Of a stretch of DNA of 24,108 nucleotides, positions 8,311 to 15,496 are shown in pieces (the stretch's first letter is position 1; every line of letters begins with the position of its first letter). The notes under the pieces were generated by a model, which was not told the DNA's origin, did not search any database, and saw nothing but the letters and a program-made list of their open reading frames with translations. The stretch spans positions 1 through 24,108 of the forward strand of contig JBFMEX010000029.1 of assembly GCA_040752215.1 (NCBI GenBank). Reading direction: 5' to 3'. A program made the translations under genes and the position numbers. Source of the DNA: JBFMEX01 sp040752215. GTDB taxonomy: Bacteria > Pseudomonadota > Alphaproteobacteria > Rhizobiales > Hyphomicrobiaceae.

Positions 8311-8751
8311 ATGCGCGCGCTCTACACCCGACGCCTGCGGCTCGAGCCGGTGGGGGATGCCGCTGGTCACGAGATCGCGCGGCCCGCGGTGCTGCCGGCC
8401 TGGCTGACGCTCGCCTTTGTGGCCGGTGCCGGCAGGGTCGGCGAGGGTGGCCTCCTGTTCGTCGAGGACGACGAGGTCCACCTCGGCTATCGCATCGCGC
8501 CCGAGCATCGCCGGCAGGGCTACGCGGTCGAGGGTCTTGCCGCCGTCGTCGGTCTCGCCTTCGGACCGCTCGGCGTGACGAGCCTCCTCGCCGAGACCGC
8601 GATCGATAACGAGCCCTCGCAGCGCACGCTGGCGCGGCTCGGCTTCTCCGACACCAGTGCGCGATCGAGCCGCTGGTCGGAGCGCCGCCGGAGCTATATC
8701 GATTACTGCCTCTATCGCCTCGACAAGGCCGACTGGAAGCCGAGCGCATGA
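8311..8751 (+). CDS. second GNAT-family N-acetyltransferase
   Basis: This encodes 146 aa from ATG 8311. An alternative ATG at 8296, overlapping the previous gene, adds 5 residues. Motif A is HRRQGYAVEGLAAVV, followed by DNEPSQRTLARLGFSDT, the usual GNAT helix pair. The domain is shorter than its upstream neighbour before motif A, so substrate specificity may differ. The stop codon overlaps the obgE start in ATGA (8748-8751), which suggests translational coupling. The substrate is unknown. Confidence 0.82.
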   Translation: MRALYTRRLRLEPVGDAAGHEIARPAVLPAWLTLAFVAGAGRVGEGGLLFVEDDEVHLGYRIAPEHRRQGYAVEGLAAVVGLAFGPLGVTSLLAETAIDNEPSQRTLARLGFSDTSARSSRWSERRRSYIDYCLYRLDKADWKPSA

Positions 8752-9788
8752 AGTTCCTCGATACCGCCAAGATCTACGTTAAGGCCGGCGACGGTGGCGC
8801 CGGCTGCGTCGGCTTCCGGCGCGAGAAGTTCATCGAGTTCGGCGGCCCCGACGGCGGCGACGGTGGCAGGGGCGGCGACGTGTGGGCCGAGTGCGTCGCC
8901 AACTTGAATACGCTCATCGACTACCGCTACCAGCAGCACATCAAGGCGAAGAACGGCACCCCCGGCATGGGTCGCAACCGCGCCGGGCCGAACGGCGCCG
9001 ATGCCGTGATCAAGGTGCCGCCCGGCACCGAAATCTACGCCGAGGACGGCGAGACCAAGATCGCCGATCTGAAGCAGCCCGGCGAGCGCGTACTGCTCGC
9101 GAAGGGCGGCAACGGCGGATTCGGCAACGCCCATTTCAAGAGCGCCACCAATCAGGCGCCGCGTCACGCCAACCCCGGCCTTCCGGGCGAGGAGATGACG
9201 CTGTGGCTGAAATTGAAGTTGATCGCCGACGCCGGCCTGGTCGGCCTGCCCAACGCCGGCAAGTCGACCTTCCTCGCCGCCGTCTCCGCCGCCAGGCCGA
9301 AGATCGCCGACTATCCCTTCACCACGCTCTACCCCAACCTCGGCGTCGCCCGCCTCGACGAGGAGGATCTCGTGATCGCCGACATCCCGGGGCTGATCGC
9401 GGGGGCGCACGAAGGCGCCGGACTCGGCACGCGCTTCCTCGGCCATGTCGAGAGGACGCGCGTTCTCCTTCACCTGGTCGATGCAACCGAGGAGGACGTC
9501 GCCACCGCCTACCGCACCGTCCGTCGTGAGCTCAAGGCCTACGGCCATGGCCTCGAAAAGAAGAAGGAGATCGTTGCGCTTTCGAAGTGCGACGCGCTGA
9601 CGGGGGAGGCGATCGCGCCGAAGGTGGCGGCGCTGGCCAAGGCCGCGAGGAAGAAGCCGCTGGTGCTTTCCGCCGTCTCCGGCCAGGGCGTGCGCGAGGC
9701 CCTCTATGCGCTACTGAAGGAGATCGGCCGCGCCAGGACCAAGGACGCCGCGGCCGCCCCGGCCAAGAAGCGCCCCTGGCGGCCGTGA
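8748..9788 (+). CDS. obgE: Obg-family GTPase ObgE/CgtA
   Basis: This 346-residue GTPase acts in 50S subunit assembly and stress or cell-cycle control. The Gly-rich Obg fold fills residues 1-158, with GDGGAGC and GGDGGRGG. The G domain follows: G1 GLPNAGKS (166-173), G2 FTT (191-193), G3 DIPG (212-215) and G4 SKCD (279-282). G4 has Ser for the usual Asn, as in several Obg proteins. The Lys/Ala-rich C-terminal tail is short. GGAAG at 8735-8739 is a good binding site, and the start overlaps the preceding stop. proB, often the next gene in relatives, is displaced here by two other genes. Confidence 0.96.
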   Translation: MKFLDTAKIYVKAGDGGAGCVGFRREKFIEFGGPDGGDGGRGGDVWAECVANLNTLIDYRYQQHIKAKNGTPGMGRNRAGPNGADAVIKVPPGTEIYAEDGETKIADLKQPGERVLLAKGGNGGFGNAHFKSATNQAPRHANPGLPGEEMTLWLKLKLIADAGLVGLPNAGKSTFLAAVSAARPKIADYPFTTLYPNLGVARLDEEDLVIADIPGLIAGAHEGAGLGTRFLGHVERTRVLLHLVDATEEDVATAYRTVRRELKAYGHGLEKKKEIVALSKCDALTGEAIAPKVAALAKAARKKPLVLSAVSGQGVREALYALLKEIGRARTKDAAAAPAKKRPWRP

Positions 9789-9938
9789 CCCGCGCGGTCG
9801 CCGTCGGCTGACGAATTGGTCGCCGATTCTTTGTTCGCGCCGGTGACGTGCCATCCGCCTTGACAGGAGCAATCGCGCGGGGTTCCGTCCTACGGGGCGG
9901 CCTCGACTTGGCCCAAGACTTGGCGAGGGCCAGACGGG

Positions 9939-11093
9939 ATGCGGCGGACGTTCAAGTGGCTTGCGATGGGCCAGCGGCTGGTCGGAGCAGCGGCAGTGTT
10001 GCTCGTCGCCGCAATCCTGCTCATTCCCTCGCTCGCGCCCTGGCTGCTGCGCTTCGAGCATTGGACGGCCGACTGGCGGACCGCTTATCTCGCCAAACGC
10101 GCACCTGAGCCGAGCACACGCATCGCGCTCGTCGTGATCACCGACGAGACGCTCAAGGATTACGCGAGCTCGCCGATCGATCGCGGCCTGCTGGCGCGGA
10201 TCGTCGATGCAGTCGATGCCCATGAGCCGGCCGCGATCGGTATCGACATCTTTTTTCTGAAGAGGACCGATCCGGAGAAAGACCGCGCGCTGCTCGATGC
10301 CCTGCGTAGGGCACGGGCGCCGGTCGTGCTGGGCGCGATCGACGAGCGCGGCGATCTGCAGCCGTTCCAGCGCGATTTTCAAAGCTGGTTTCTCGGCGAA
10401 GCGGGCCGCCCCGCCGGCTATCTCAACTTGCGACACGAGAGCGACGACGTCGTGCGCTACACGGCGAGCCCGGTCCAGGGTGGCGCCTACCCCGAAAGCT
10501 TCGCGAGATTGCTCGCCAAGACTGTTGGCGGCCGTGCCCTCGATGATGCCGGCAAGCCGATCGCATGGCAGCTGCCGCCGGCAGACGGCGGGTCGGCGTT
10601 TCCGACCATCGCCGCCCACACGCTGCTCGCGGCGCCCGGCGTTGCCACCGCTCCGGGCGCGGCCCCCATACCCGGTGCCCTGCGTGGTCGCGTGGTGCTG
10701 ATCGGCGGCGAGTTCCCGTTGCGGGACCAGCATCGGATCCCGCTGTCGGCGCGGGATGGCAAGACGGTAGCAGGCGTATTCATTCATGCCAGCATCCTTG
10801 CTGGATTGCTCGACCCTGCCCGCGCCATGAGAGTCTTGACGCCGGTCATGGCCGACGCTGTCCTGGCGGGCGTCGCGCTGCTCGGCTTCGTGATCGGCTG
10901 GTGGCTGCGGCGAAGCCCGGTGATCGGTCTGCTCGGCTCGGGCTTCGCCACCGGCCTCCTCGTCGCCGCCGATGCGGCTTGCTTCACGGGCTATAATCTG
11001 TCGCTGCCGTTTACTCTCGCGCTGGTCGCCTGGGTCGCCGGCCTGACGGCCGGCCGGTTCCTCTTTCCGGTGCGCAGCGCCAGAATTGTTTGA
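9939..11093 (+). CDS. CHASE2-domain membrane protein lacking an output domain
   Basis: This encodes 384 aa. One N-terminal membrane span (about 14-36) precedes a periplasmic CHASE2-type sensor domain of about 250 residues. Its features include ALVVITDETLKDY, the IGIDIFF strand, and GRVVLIGG near the end of the domain. Three membrane spans follow at about 302-321, 328-347 and 352-375, as CHASE2 proteins usually show before a cytosolic cyclase, kinase or phosphatase. Here the protein ends about 10 residues after the last span (RSARIV), so no effector is attached. A TTGACA at 9860-9865 resembles a -35 box, but no good -10 is correctly spaced. The next gene begins 13 nt downstream. The ligand is unknown. 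Confidence 0.8.
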   Translation: MRRTFKWLAMGQRLVGAAAVLLVAAILLIPSLAPWLLRFEHWTADWRTAYLAKRAPEPSTRIALVVITDETLKDYASSPIDRGLLARIVDAVDAHEPAAIGIDIFFLKRTDPEKDRALLDALRRARAPVVLGAIDERGDLQPFQRDFQSWFLGEAGRPAGYLNLRHESDDVVRYTASPVQGGAYPESFARLLAKTVGGRALDDAGKPIAWQLPPADGGSAFPTIAAHTLLAAPGVATAPGAAPIPGALRGRVVLIGGEFPLRDQHRIPLSARDGKTVAGVFIHASILAGLLDPARAMRVLTPVMADAVLAGVALLGFVIGWWLRRSPVIGLLGSGFATGLLVAADAACFTGYNLSLPFTLALVAWVAGLTAGRFLFPVRSARIV

Positions 11094-11106
11094 GGGAGAC
11101 GAACCG

Positions 11107-11538
11107 ATGCGACATTTCTCGTTCGCTGCAATGCTCGTCATTGCCTCGACGCTTGGTGCCACGGCCGACACGGCGGATGGAGAGATCAGGACCGCCCAGC
11201 ATTTCGGCACTGAGCGGGTGCCCGGTGGCGTGGAGCATCGGCCGATGGCGCCTGGAGCCCCCGCTACCTCGCCTTCGACGACCGCGCCACTGCCAATTCC
11301 GTCCGATTCGAGTTCCGCGCCGGCTCGCGCTCCTGCGCCCCCGGTCATGGTCCCGCCCGTCGAGCCACCTTCGCCGCCTGTGCCAGGAACCAAGAAGAAG
11401 TCGAAGAGCAAGGCCTACCGCTACGAGATCCCCGACGCGCAGCCTGATGCGATGAAATCGCCCGGCAAGTCGTCGTTTCCGGGCGGCGACGAGGGGCGCC
11501 CGGGCGGAGTGGAGCGGGCGCCGATGCCACGCGAATGA
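11107..11538 (+). CDS. secreted proline-rich protein
   Basis: This encodes 143 aa from ATG 11107, with GGGAG (11094-11098) upstream. Residues 1-20 form a plausible signal peptide. The middle (about 50-95) is Pro/Ala/Ser-rich and should be an extended linker. A Lys-rich patch KKKSKSK follows. A short motif appears near both ends, PGGVEHRPM and PGGVERAPM, flanking the linker. There is no recognised domain, no lipobox and no internal Cys. It follows the CHASE2 gene after 13 nt and is probably co-transcribed, so it may be a periplasmic partner of that sensor; this is inference. Confidence 0.65.
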   Translation: MRHFSFAAMLVIASTLGATADTADGEIRTAQHFGTERVPGGVEHRPMAPGAPATSPSTTAPLPIPSDSSSAPARAPAPPVMVPPVEPPSPPVPGTKKKSKSKAYRYEIPDAQPDAMKSPGKSSFPGGDEGRPGGVERAPMPRE

Positions 11539-11588
11539 TGATGCGACGACGAGCACCTCACTCATTGCACCCGGCGCGGCAGGTTTTC

Positions 11589-11597
11589 TGCTAGACG
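11589..11597 (+). promoter_or_regulatory. extended -10 element before proB
   Basis: TGCTAGACG lies 33 nt before the proB start. It matches the extended -10 form TGn-TAGAnn and resembles TGCTAGAAG before rpsU and ileS. TTGCAC at 11565-11570 is too distant (21 nt) to be a good -35. Confidence 0.35.
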
Positions 11598-11630
11598 CTT
11601 GCCGGCGAATACCCAAGCACGCTGGAGCCC

Positions 11631-12785
11631 ATGTCCAACAGAGAGCCCACGCCCAGGGCAGCCGAGGCCCGCCCCGAGTGGGCGGCGGCGCAGCGCATCG
11701 TCGTCAAGATCGGATCGGCGTTGCTCGTCGACCGGGGCAGCGGCCGGCTCAAGGTGGGCTGGCTCGACGCGCTCGTCGACGACGTGGCGGCGCTTGCCAA
11801 GTCCGGCAAGGACGTGGTGCTGGTCTCCTCGGGCGCCATCGCGCTCGGCCGGCACGCACTCGGGCTGCCCAAGGGTCCGCTCGAGCTCGAGCAGAGCCAG
11901 GCGGCGGCCGCGGTCGGCCAGATCAGCCTCGCGCACGCGTATCAAGAGCGCTTCGCAGCCCGCGGTCTCACCGCCGCGCAGATCCTGCTGACGCTCGGCG
12001 ACACCGAGGAGCGCCGCCGCTACCTCAATGCGCGCCACACGCTGCAGACGCTGCTGGCGCTGAGAGCGATTCCCGTCGTCAACGAGAACGACACCGTGGC
12101 CACGACCGAGATCCGCTACGGCGACAACGATCGCCTCTCGGCCCGTGTCGCCTCGATGGTCTCGGCCGACTGCCTGGTGCTGTTGTCCGACATCGACGGC
12201 CTCTACACCGCCCCGCCCGGCGTGAGCGCCGACGCCCGCCGGCTCGACGTCGTCTCCGAGATCACGCCCGAGATCGAGGCGATGGCCGGCGACGCCGGCA
12301 CCGAGCTTTCGAAGGGCGGCATGAAGACCAAGATCGAGGCGGGGCGCATCGCCCGCGGCGCCGGCTGCAACATGGTCATCGCCTCCGGCAAGGTCGATTC
12401 ACCGCTCGCCGCCATCGCCGCCGGCGCGCCCTGCACCTGGTTCCTCGCCCCATCCGATCCGGTAACGGCCAAGAAGCGCTGGCTGTCCGGCCAGCTCGAG
12501 CCGAAGGGCGCGGTCTACCTCGATGCCGGCGCCGAGAAGGCGCTGATGTCGGGGAAGAGCCTGCTGCCCGCCGGCGTCACGCGGCTCGAAGGCAGCTTCG
12601 ACCGCGGCGACGCGGTGCTGATCCGCGCCGCCGACGGGCGCGAGTTGGGCCGCGGCCTCGTCGCCTACACGCGGGCCGAGGCCGAGCGCATCATTGGCAG
12701 GCGCACGGGGGAGATCGCCGAGATACTGGGCTTCGAGCGCGCCGACGAGCTGATCCACCGCGACGACATGGCGCTGCACAGATAG
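11631..12785 (+). CDS. proB: glutamate 5-kinase
   Basis: This 384-residue enzyme phosphorylates glutamate in the first step of proline synthesis. The amino-acid kinase domain (about 20-275) shows VVKIGSALLV, VSSGAIALGRH, PVVNENDTVAT with GDNDRLSA, LLSDIDGLYTA and GGMKTKIEAGRIA. A C-terminal PUA domain occupies about 290-370, as in full-length ProB. The 20-residue N-terminal extension is slightly longer than usual. In related genomes proA often follows; here an Ntn hydrolase gene does, so proA must lie elsewhere if present. Confidence 0.96.
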   Translation: MSNREPTPRAAEARPEWAAAQRIVVKIGSALLVDRGSGRLKVGWLDALVDDVAALAKSGKDVVLVSSGAIALGRHALGLPKGPLELEQSQAAAAVGQISLAHAYQERFAARGLTAAQILLTLGDTEERRRYLNARHTLQTLLALRAIPVVNENDTVATTEIRYGDNDRLSARVASMVSADCLVLLSDIDGLYTAPPGVSADARRLDVVSEITPEIEAMAGDAGTELSKGGMKTKIEAGRIARGAGCNMVIASGKVDSPLAAIAAGAPCTWFLAPSDPVTAKKRWLSGQLEPKGAVYLDAGAEKALMSGKSLLPAGVTRLEGSFDRGDAVLIRAADGRELGRGLVAYTRAEAERIIGRRTGEIAEILGFERADELIHRDDMALHR

Positions 12786-12812
12786 CGCGCCCGAGACCGA
12801 GGACGTGATGCC

Positions 12813-13802
12813 GTGCTACAGAGCCAGCTCCCCGACATCCCAGTGCTCGACGTCGGCCCCGGCTATCCGAAAGAGACTCTGGAGCGCGAGGCGGCGCGCG
12901 CGCATGCGCTGCTCGATCTCGCCACCAAAGGCGTTCCGGCCGCGGCGTTGCGCTCGCTCGATGCCGTCTCGCGGCGCTGGCTCGTCAAGTGGGACAATGC
13001 CCATCTCGACGAGATCGACTCGATTGCCGTCAAGCTTGGCCGGCCCGGCGCCTATTTCCTGTCCGTCAATTACGAGTGGGGCTGCACCTGCCGCGTCGCG
13101 CCGGCGCCGGATGGCAGCTCGGCGCGCCTCGTGCGCGTGCTCGACTGGCGCACGCCGGGCCTCGGCCGCAACATTCTCGCTGCCCGCGTCGCCGGGCCCG
13201 CCGGTCCGTTCGTAACCCTTACCTGGCCTGGCTACACCGGCGTGCTGCAGACGATGGCGCCGGGCCGTTTCGCCGCCGCGCTCAACCAGGCGCCGATGCG
13301 CAAGACGGTCGGCCTGCTGCCGCTCGACTGGGCCGTGAACCGAGGGCGCGTCTGGCGCATGCCGCATCCGACGCCGGCCCACCTGTTGCGCAGCGTGGCC
13401 GAGACCGCGCCGGACTTTGCCACCGCGCGGGCGATGCTGATCGAGCGGCCGATCTCCACCCCGGCCATCTACTCGCTCGCCGGCGTGAAGCCCGGCGAGA
13501 CCGTGGTCATCGAGCGCCGGGAGAGGGAGGCCCGCGTCCACGACGGCGCCAACGTCGCCGCCAACCACTGGCAGGCGCACGGCTGGACCGGCCGCCCGCG
13601 CGGCCTCGAGAGCGCGACGCGCGCGCGAGTGATGCATCAGGTCGCCACCGACCTCGACCCTCGCCTTGCGTGGCTCGTCCCGCCGATCCTCAACGACCGC
13701 ACCCGCCTCGTCATGATCGCCGACGCCAGGGCCGGCCGGCTGATCGCCCAGGGCTTCGAGGCCGGCCGCGCCGCCACCCGCGTGCTGGAGCTTGAAGTGT
13801 AG
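12813..13802 (+). CDS. acid ceramidase/NAAA-like Ntn hydrolase
   Basis: This encodes 329 aa from GTG 12813, with GAGG at 12799-12802. Cys91 in NYEWGCTCRVA matches the autocatalytic Cys-Thr region of acid ceramidase and N-acylethanolamine acid amidase. The later RVLDWRTPGLG, the strand pattern after it and FAAALNQAP also fit that family. On this model the first 90 residues are a propeptide removed by self-cleavage, leaving Cys91 as N-terminal nucleophile. No clear signal peptide is seen, so it may act in the cytoplasm or be exported in another way. The likely substrates are linear amides such as N-acyl compounds; the exact one is unknown. It starts 27 nt after proB and may be co-transcribed with it. 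Confidence 0.72.
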   Translation: MLQSQLPDIPVLDVGPGYPKETLEREAARAHALLDLATKGVPAAALRSLDAVSRRWLVKWDNAHLDEIDSIAVKLGRPGAYFLSVNYEWGCTCRVAPAPDGSSARLVRVLDWRTPGLGRNILAARVAGPAGPFVTLTWPGYTGVLQTMAPGRFAAALNQAPMRKTVGLLPLDWAVNRGRVWRMPHPTPAHLLRSVAETAPDFATARAMLIERPISTPAIYSLAGVKPGETVVIERREREARVHDGANVAANHWQAHGWTGRPRGLESATRARVMHQVATDLDPRLAWLVPPILNDRTRLVMIADARAGRLIAQGFEAGRAATRVLELEV

Positions 13803-13919
13803 TCGGAGCAAACAATGCTATGACGCGGACAACTCTCGACATACGATGCAGAAATTGAGGATGCGCACGCTGGTGGGCGTGGCGAGGCCTGGCGAGCTGG
13901 ATCGAGTAGGAGTGAGATC

Positions 13920-14774
13920 ATGACGACCGTTTCACGTGGGTGGATGCCGATAGCCTTCGGTGTGGCTCTGGCGCTGGCCGGCCCGGCCTTCGCGCAGCAG
14001 CAGCAAATGCCGATGCCGATGCAGGCGCCGGCTGGTCCGCAGCTGATGCAACCGGGCGGTCAGGGGTATGGCCAGGGCTATCCCGGTCCAATGGGGCCGG
14101 GCGGCTGGATGCAATCCGGGCCGATGCAGTCCGGCCCGATGCAGTCCGGCCCGATGCAGCAGGGCGGTCCGATGGGTCCTGGCTGGATGCATCAGGGCGG
14201 CCAGCAGGGCCCCGGCACCATGATGCCCCCTGGCGGCTACGCGGGTGGTCCCGGTCCCATGACGGGTGGACCCGGACCGATGGGCGGTCCAGGCCACATG
14301 ATGGGCGGGCCCGGCCCGATGATGGGGGGACCGGGCCACATGACCGGTGGTCCCGGCATGATGCACGGGCGCGGCTGTCCGATGATGGGCGGTCGCAGCT
14401 GTCCAATGATGGGGGGCATGCAAGACGGCGACGACGAAGGCCAGCCGCCGTTCATCGCCGGCCGCATCGCCTTCCTCAAGGCCGAGCTCGCCATCACCGA
14501 CGCCCAGCAGCCGGCGTTCGACGCGTTCGCCGGCGCGATGCGGCGAATGTACGAGAGCGCACAGGCCGCGCGCATGGCGATGCACGGGAGCGGGCAGCAG
14601 ATGGGTAGCCCGCTCGAGCGTCTCGGCGGCCGCATCGCGGCCATGGAGGGCCGCCTCGTGGCGATGAAGGAGGTCAAGCAGGCACTCGACAAGCTTTATG
14701 AGGTTTTGACCGAGGAGCAGCGCCAGCGCGCCAACCACGCGATGCGCTTCGGCATGGGCCGGATGATGTATTGA
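13920..14774 (+). CDS. periplasmic Met/Gly-rich Spy/CpxP-like protein
   Basis: This encodes 284 aa; AGGAG (about 13909-13913) precedes the ATG. Residues 1-25 are a signal peptide with AFA before the cut. Residues 26-168 are low complexity, rich in Met, Gly and Pro (about 27 Met), with MQSGP in tandem at 64-78, GGPG-HM/PM repeats at 109-147 and two CPMMGG motifs at 153-158 and 161-166. The C-terminal domain (about 178-284) is helical and carries the Spy/CpxP LTxxQ-type motifs, ITDAQ at 192-196 and LTEEQ at 263-267. Known relatives are periplasmic chaperones or metal-resistance proteins such as CnrX and Spy. Met-rich repeats commonly bind Cu(I), so copper sequestration is a reasonable inference. 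No efflux or regulator gene adjoins it. Confidence 0.8.
   Translation: MTTVSRGWMPIAFGVALALAGPAFAQQQQMPMPMQAPAGPQLMQPGGQGYGQGYPGPMGPGGWMQSGPMQSGPMQSGPMQQGGPMGPGWMHQGGQQGPGTMMPPGGYAGGPGPMTGGPGPMGGPGHMMGGPGPMMGGPGHMTGGPGMMHGRGCPMMGGRSCPMMGGMQDGDDEGQPPFIAGRIAFLKAELAITDAQQPAFDAFAGAMRRMYESAQAARMAMHGSGQQMGSPLERLGGRIAAMEGRLVAMKEVKQALDKLYEVLTEEQRQRANHAMRFGMGRMMY
14109..14153 (+). repeat. three tandem 15-bp repeats encoding MQSGP
   Basis: Three near-identical 15-bp units (ATGCAGTCCGGCCCG and variants) encode Met-Gln-Ser-Gly-Pro in tandem. The differences are mostly silent third-position changes, and a fourth degenerate unit follows. Slippage could change the copy number between strains. Confidence 0.85.
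14244..14360 (+). repeat. degenerate GGPG-Met repeats
   Basis: Residues 109-147 repeat a Gly-Gly-Pro-Gly unit followed by Pro-Met, Pro-Met-Met or His-Met. The array also repeats at the DNA level with silent changes. Confidence 0.75.
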
Positions 14775-14778
14775 ATAT

Positions 14779-14818
14779 GGATGCGCGCAGGAGCGGCCAG
14801 GCACTCCCGCGCGCATCC
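14779..14818 (+). terminator. terminator-like hairpin after the Met-rich gene
   Basis: GGATGCGCGC (14779-14788) and GCGCGCATCC (14809-14818) are perfect 10-bp arms, and GGAG/CTCC inside extends the stem past one mismatch. It begins 5 nt after the stop codon. No T run follows, so termination may be weak or factor-assisted, or the hairpin may protect the mRNA end. Confidence 0.6.
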
Positions 14819-14850
14819 CTCCGCGAGCGATCGGCCGATTGCTCGGACCT

Positions 14851-14880
14851 TGGCCCGGTCGGCAGATTTGGACCGGGCCA
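14851..14880. other. perfect 10-bp inverted repeat
   Basis: TGGCCCGGTC (14851-14860) and GACCGGGCCA (14871-14880) are perfect arms around a 10-nt spacer. It could be a second terminator stem or a protein-binding site. No T tract follows on either strand. Confidence 0.5.
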
Positions 14881-15014
14881 GCACCCTGCGTTTTCTCTGC
14901 CTATGCGCGGAGACCCTCCTCCTCTATCTCGAACCCCGCGCTTCGGCTGCCGCGAGCGGTGTCCCGACCAAACGATCGAGCGCCCGCCGCGCCCTTCCCC
15001 GACCCCGGCGGCAA

Positions 15015-15043
15015 TTGCCAAGTGCGGCCGCATCTGCTAGAAG
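15015..15043 (+). promoter_or_regulatory. promoter for rpsU
   Basis: TTGCCA (15015-15020), a 17-nt spacer, then TAGAAG (15038-15043) with an upstream TGC forming an extended -10. The predicted start is near 15050, giving a leader of about 97 nt. Confidence 0.6.
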
Positions 15044-15068
15044 CCCGCCCATCAGATATGGAATCCTG

Positions 15069-15120
15069 CTTCCGTCGGCCGCAGTGGTCGGTGGAAGGAG
15101 GGTTTTTTGCATAGAAACCC
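15069..15120 (+). promoter_or_regulatory. structured rpsU leader with T6 tract
   Basis: CTTCCGTCGGCC (15069-15080) pairs along all 12 positions (three G-U) with GGTCGGTGGAAG (15086-15097) around a 5-nt loop. GAGGG and six T follow (15098-15108). The GGGTTT at 15100-15105 can also pair with AAACCC at 15115-15120. The stem plus T tract resembles an attenuator inside the leader. AAGGAGGG at 15095-15102 is a strong ribosome-binding sequence, but only a TTG (15107), out of frame with rpsU, follows it. Confidence 0.5.
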
Positions 15121-15146
15121 AAGCCAGCACCAAAGGATAGGCACGC

Positions 15147-15461
15147 GTGCAGGTTCTCGTTCGCGACAACAACGTCGACCAGGCCCTCAAGGCGCTCAAG
15201 AAGAAGATGCAGCGCGAGGGCATCTTCCGCGAGATGAAACTCCGCAACTATTACGAGAAGCCCTCCGAGAAGAAAGCGCGCGAGAAGGCCGAGGCCGTGC
15301 GCCGCGCCCGCAAGCTCGCGCGCAAGCGCCTGCAGCGCGAGGGCCTGCTACCGAGCAAGCCGGCAGCGACCCGCGGCGGTCCGGGTGGCCCCAGTGGTGG
15401 TCGCGGCGGTCCGGGCCGCGGTGGCCCGGGCGGTAGCGGCAGCGCTGCGGGCGGCCGCTGA
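15147..15461 (+). CDS. rpsU: 30S ribosomal protein bS21 with Gly/Arg-rich tail
   Basis: This encodes 104 aa from GTG 15147; AAGGAT at 15133-15138 is the binding site. Residues 1-68 are a clear bS21: MQVLVRDNNVDQALKALKKK, FREMKLRNYYEKPSEKKARE and the basic helix that follows. bS21 sits near the anti-Shine-Dalgarno end of 16S rRNA and helps initiation. Residues 69-104 are an added Gly/Pro/Arg-rich tail with GGPGG and GGRGG units. The core is about 70 residues in most bacteria; alphaproteobacterial versions are often longer. The gene is monocistronic and converges on the hydrolase gene. Confidence 0.95.
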   Translation: MQVLVRDNNVDQALKALKKKMQREGIFREMKLRNYYEKPSEKKAREKAEAVRRARKLARKRLQREGLLPSKPAATRGGPGGPSGGRGGPGRGGPGGSGSAAGGR

Positions 15462-15496
15462 GCGCCGACACGCCGGCTCAGGATTGGACGAATATC

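Larger units (their letters stand above)
14775..15146 (+). other. 372-bp gap with hairpins, promoter and leader of rpsU
   Basis: The gap holds a 10-bp stem at 14779-14818, a second at 14851-14880, the palindrome ATCGGCCGAT at 14830-14839, a promoter at 15015-15043 and a structured leader at 15069-15120. From 14881 to 15014 nothing can be assigned. Short open frames here lack binding sites and family resemblance. Confidence 0.6.

Noticed and set aside
9860..9888. Perfect TTGACA -35 box before the CHASE2 gene
   Set aside because: No acceptable -10 hexamer at 16-18 nt; left as a note in the gene entry.
11086..11106. Earlier in-frame start for the proline-rich protein
   Set aside because: It would overlap the CHASE2 stop and place charged residues before the signal peptide; ATG 11107 fits better.
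15107..15436. 109-codon frame starting at TTG 15107 behind a strong AAGGAGGG
   Set aside because: It is out of frame with rpsU across nearly its whole length and its product is Arg/Gln-rich without a family; the site is reported only as a leader curiosity.
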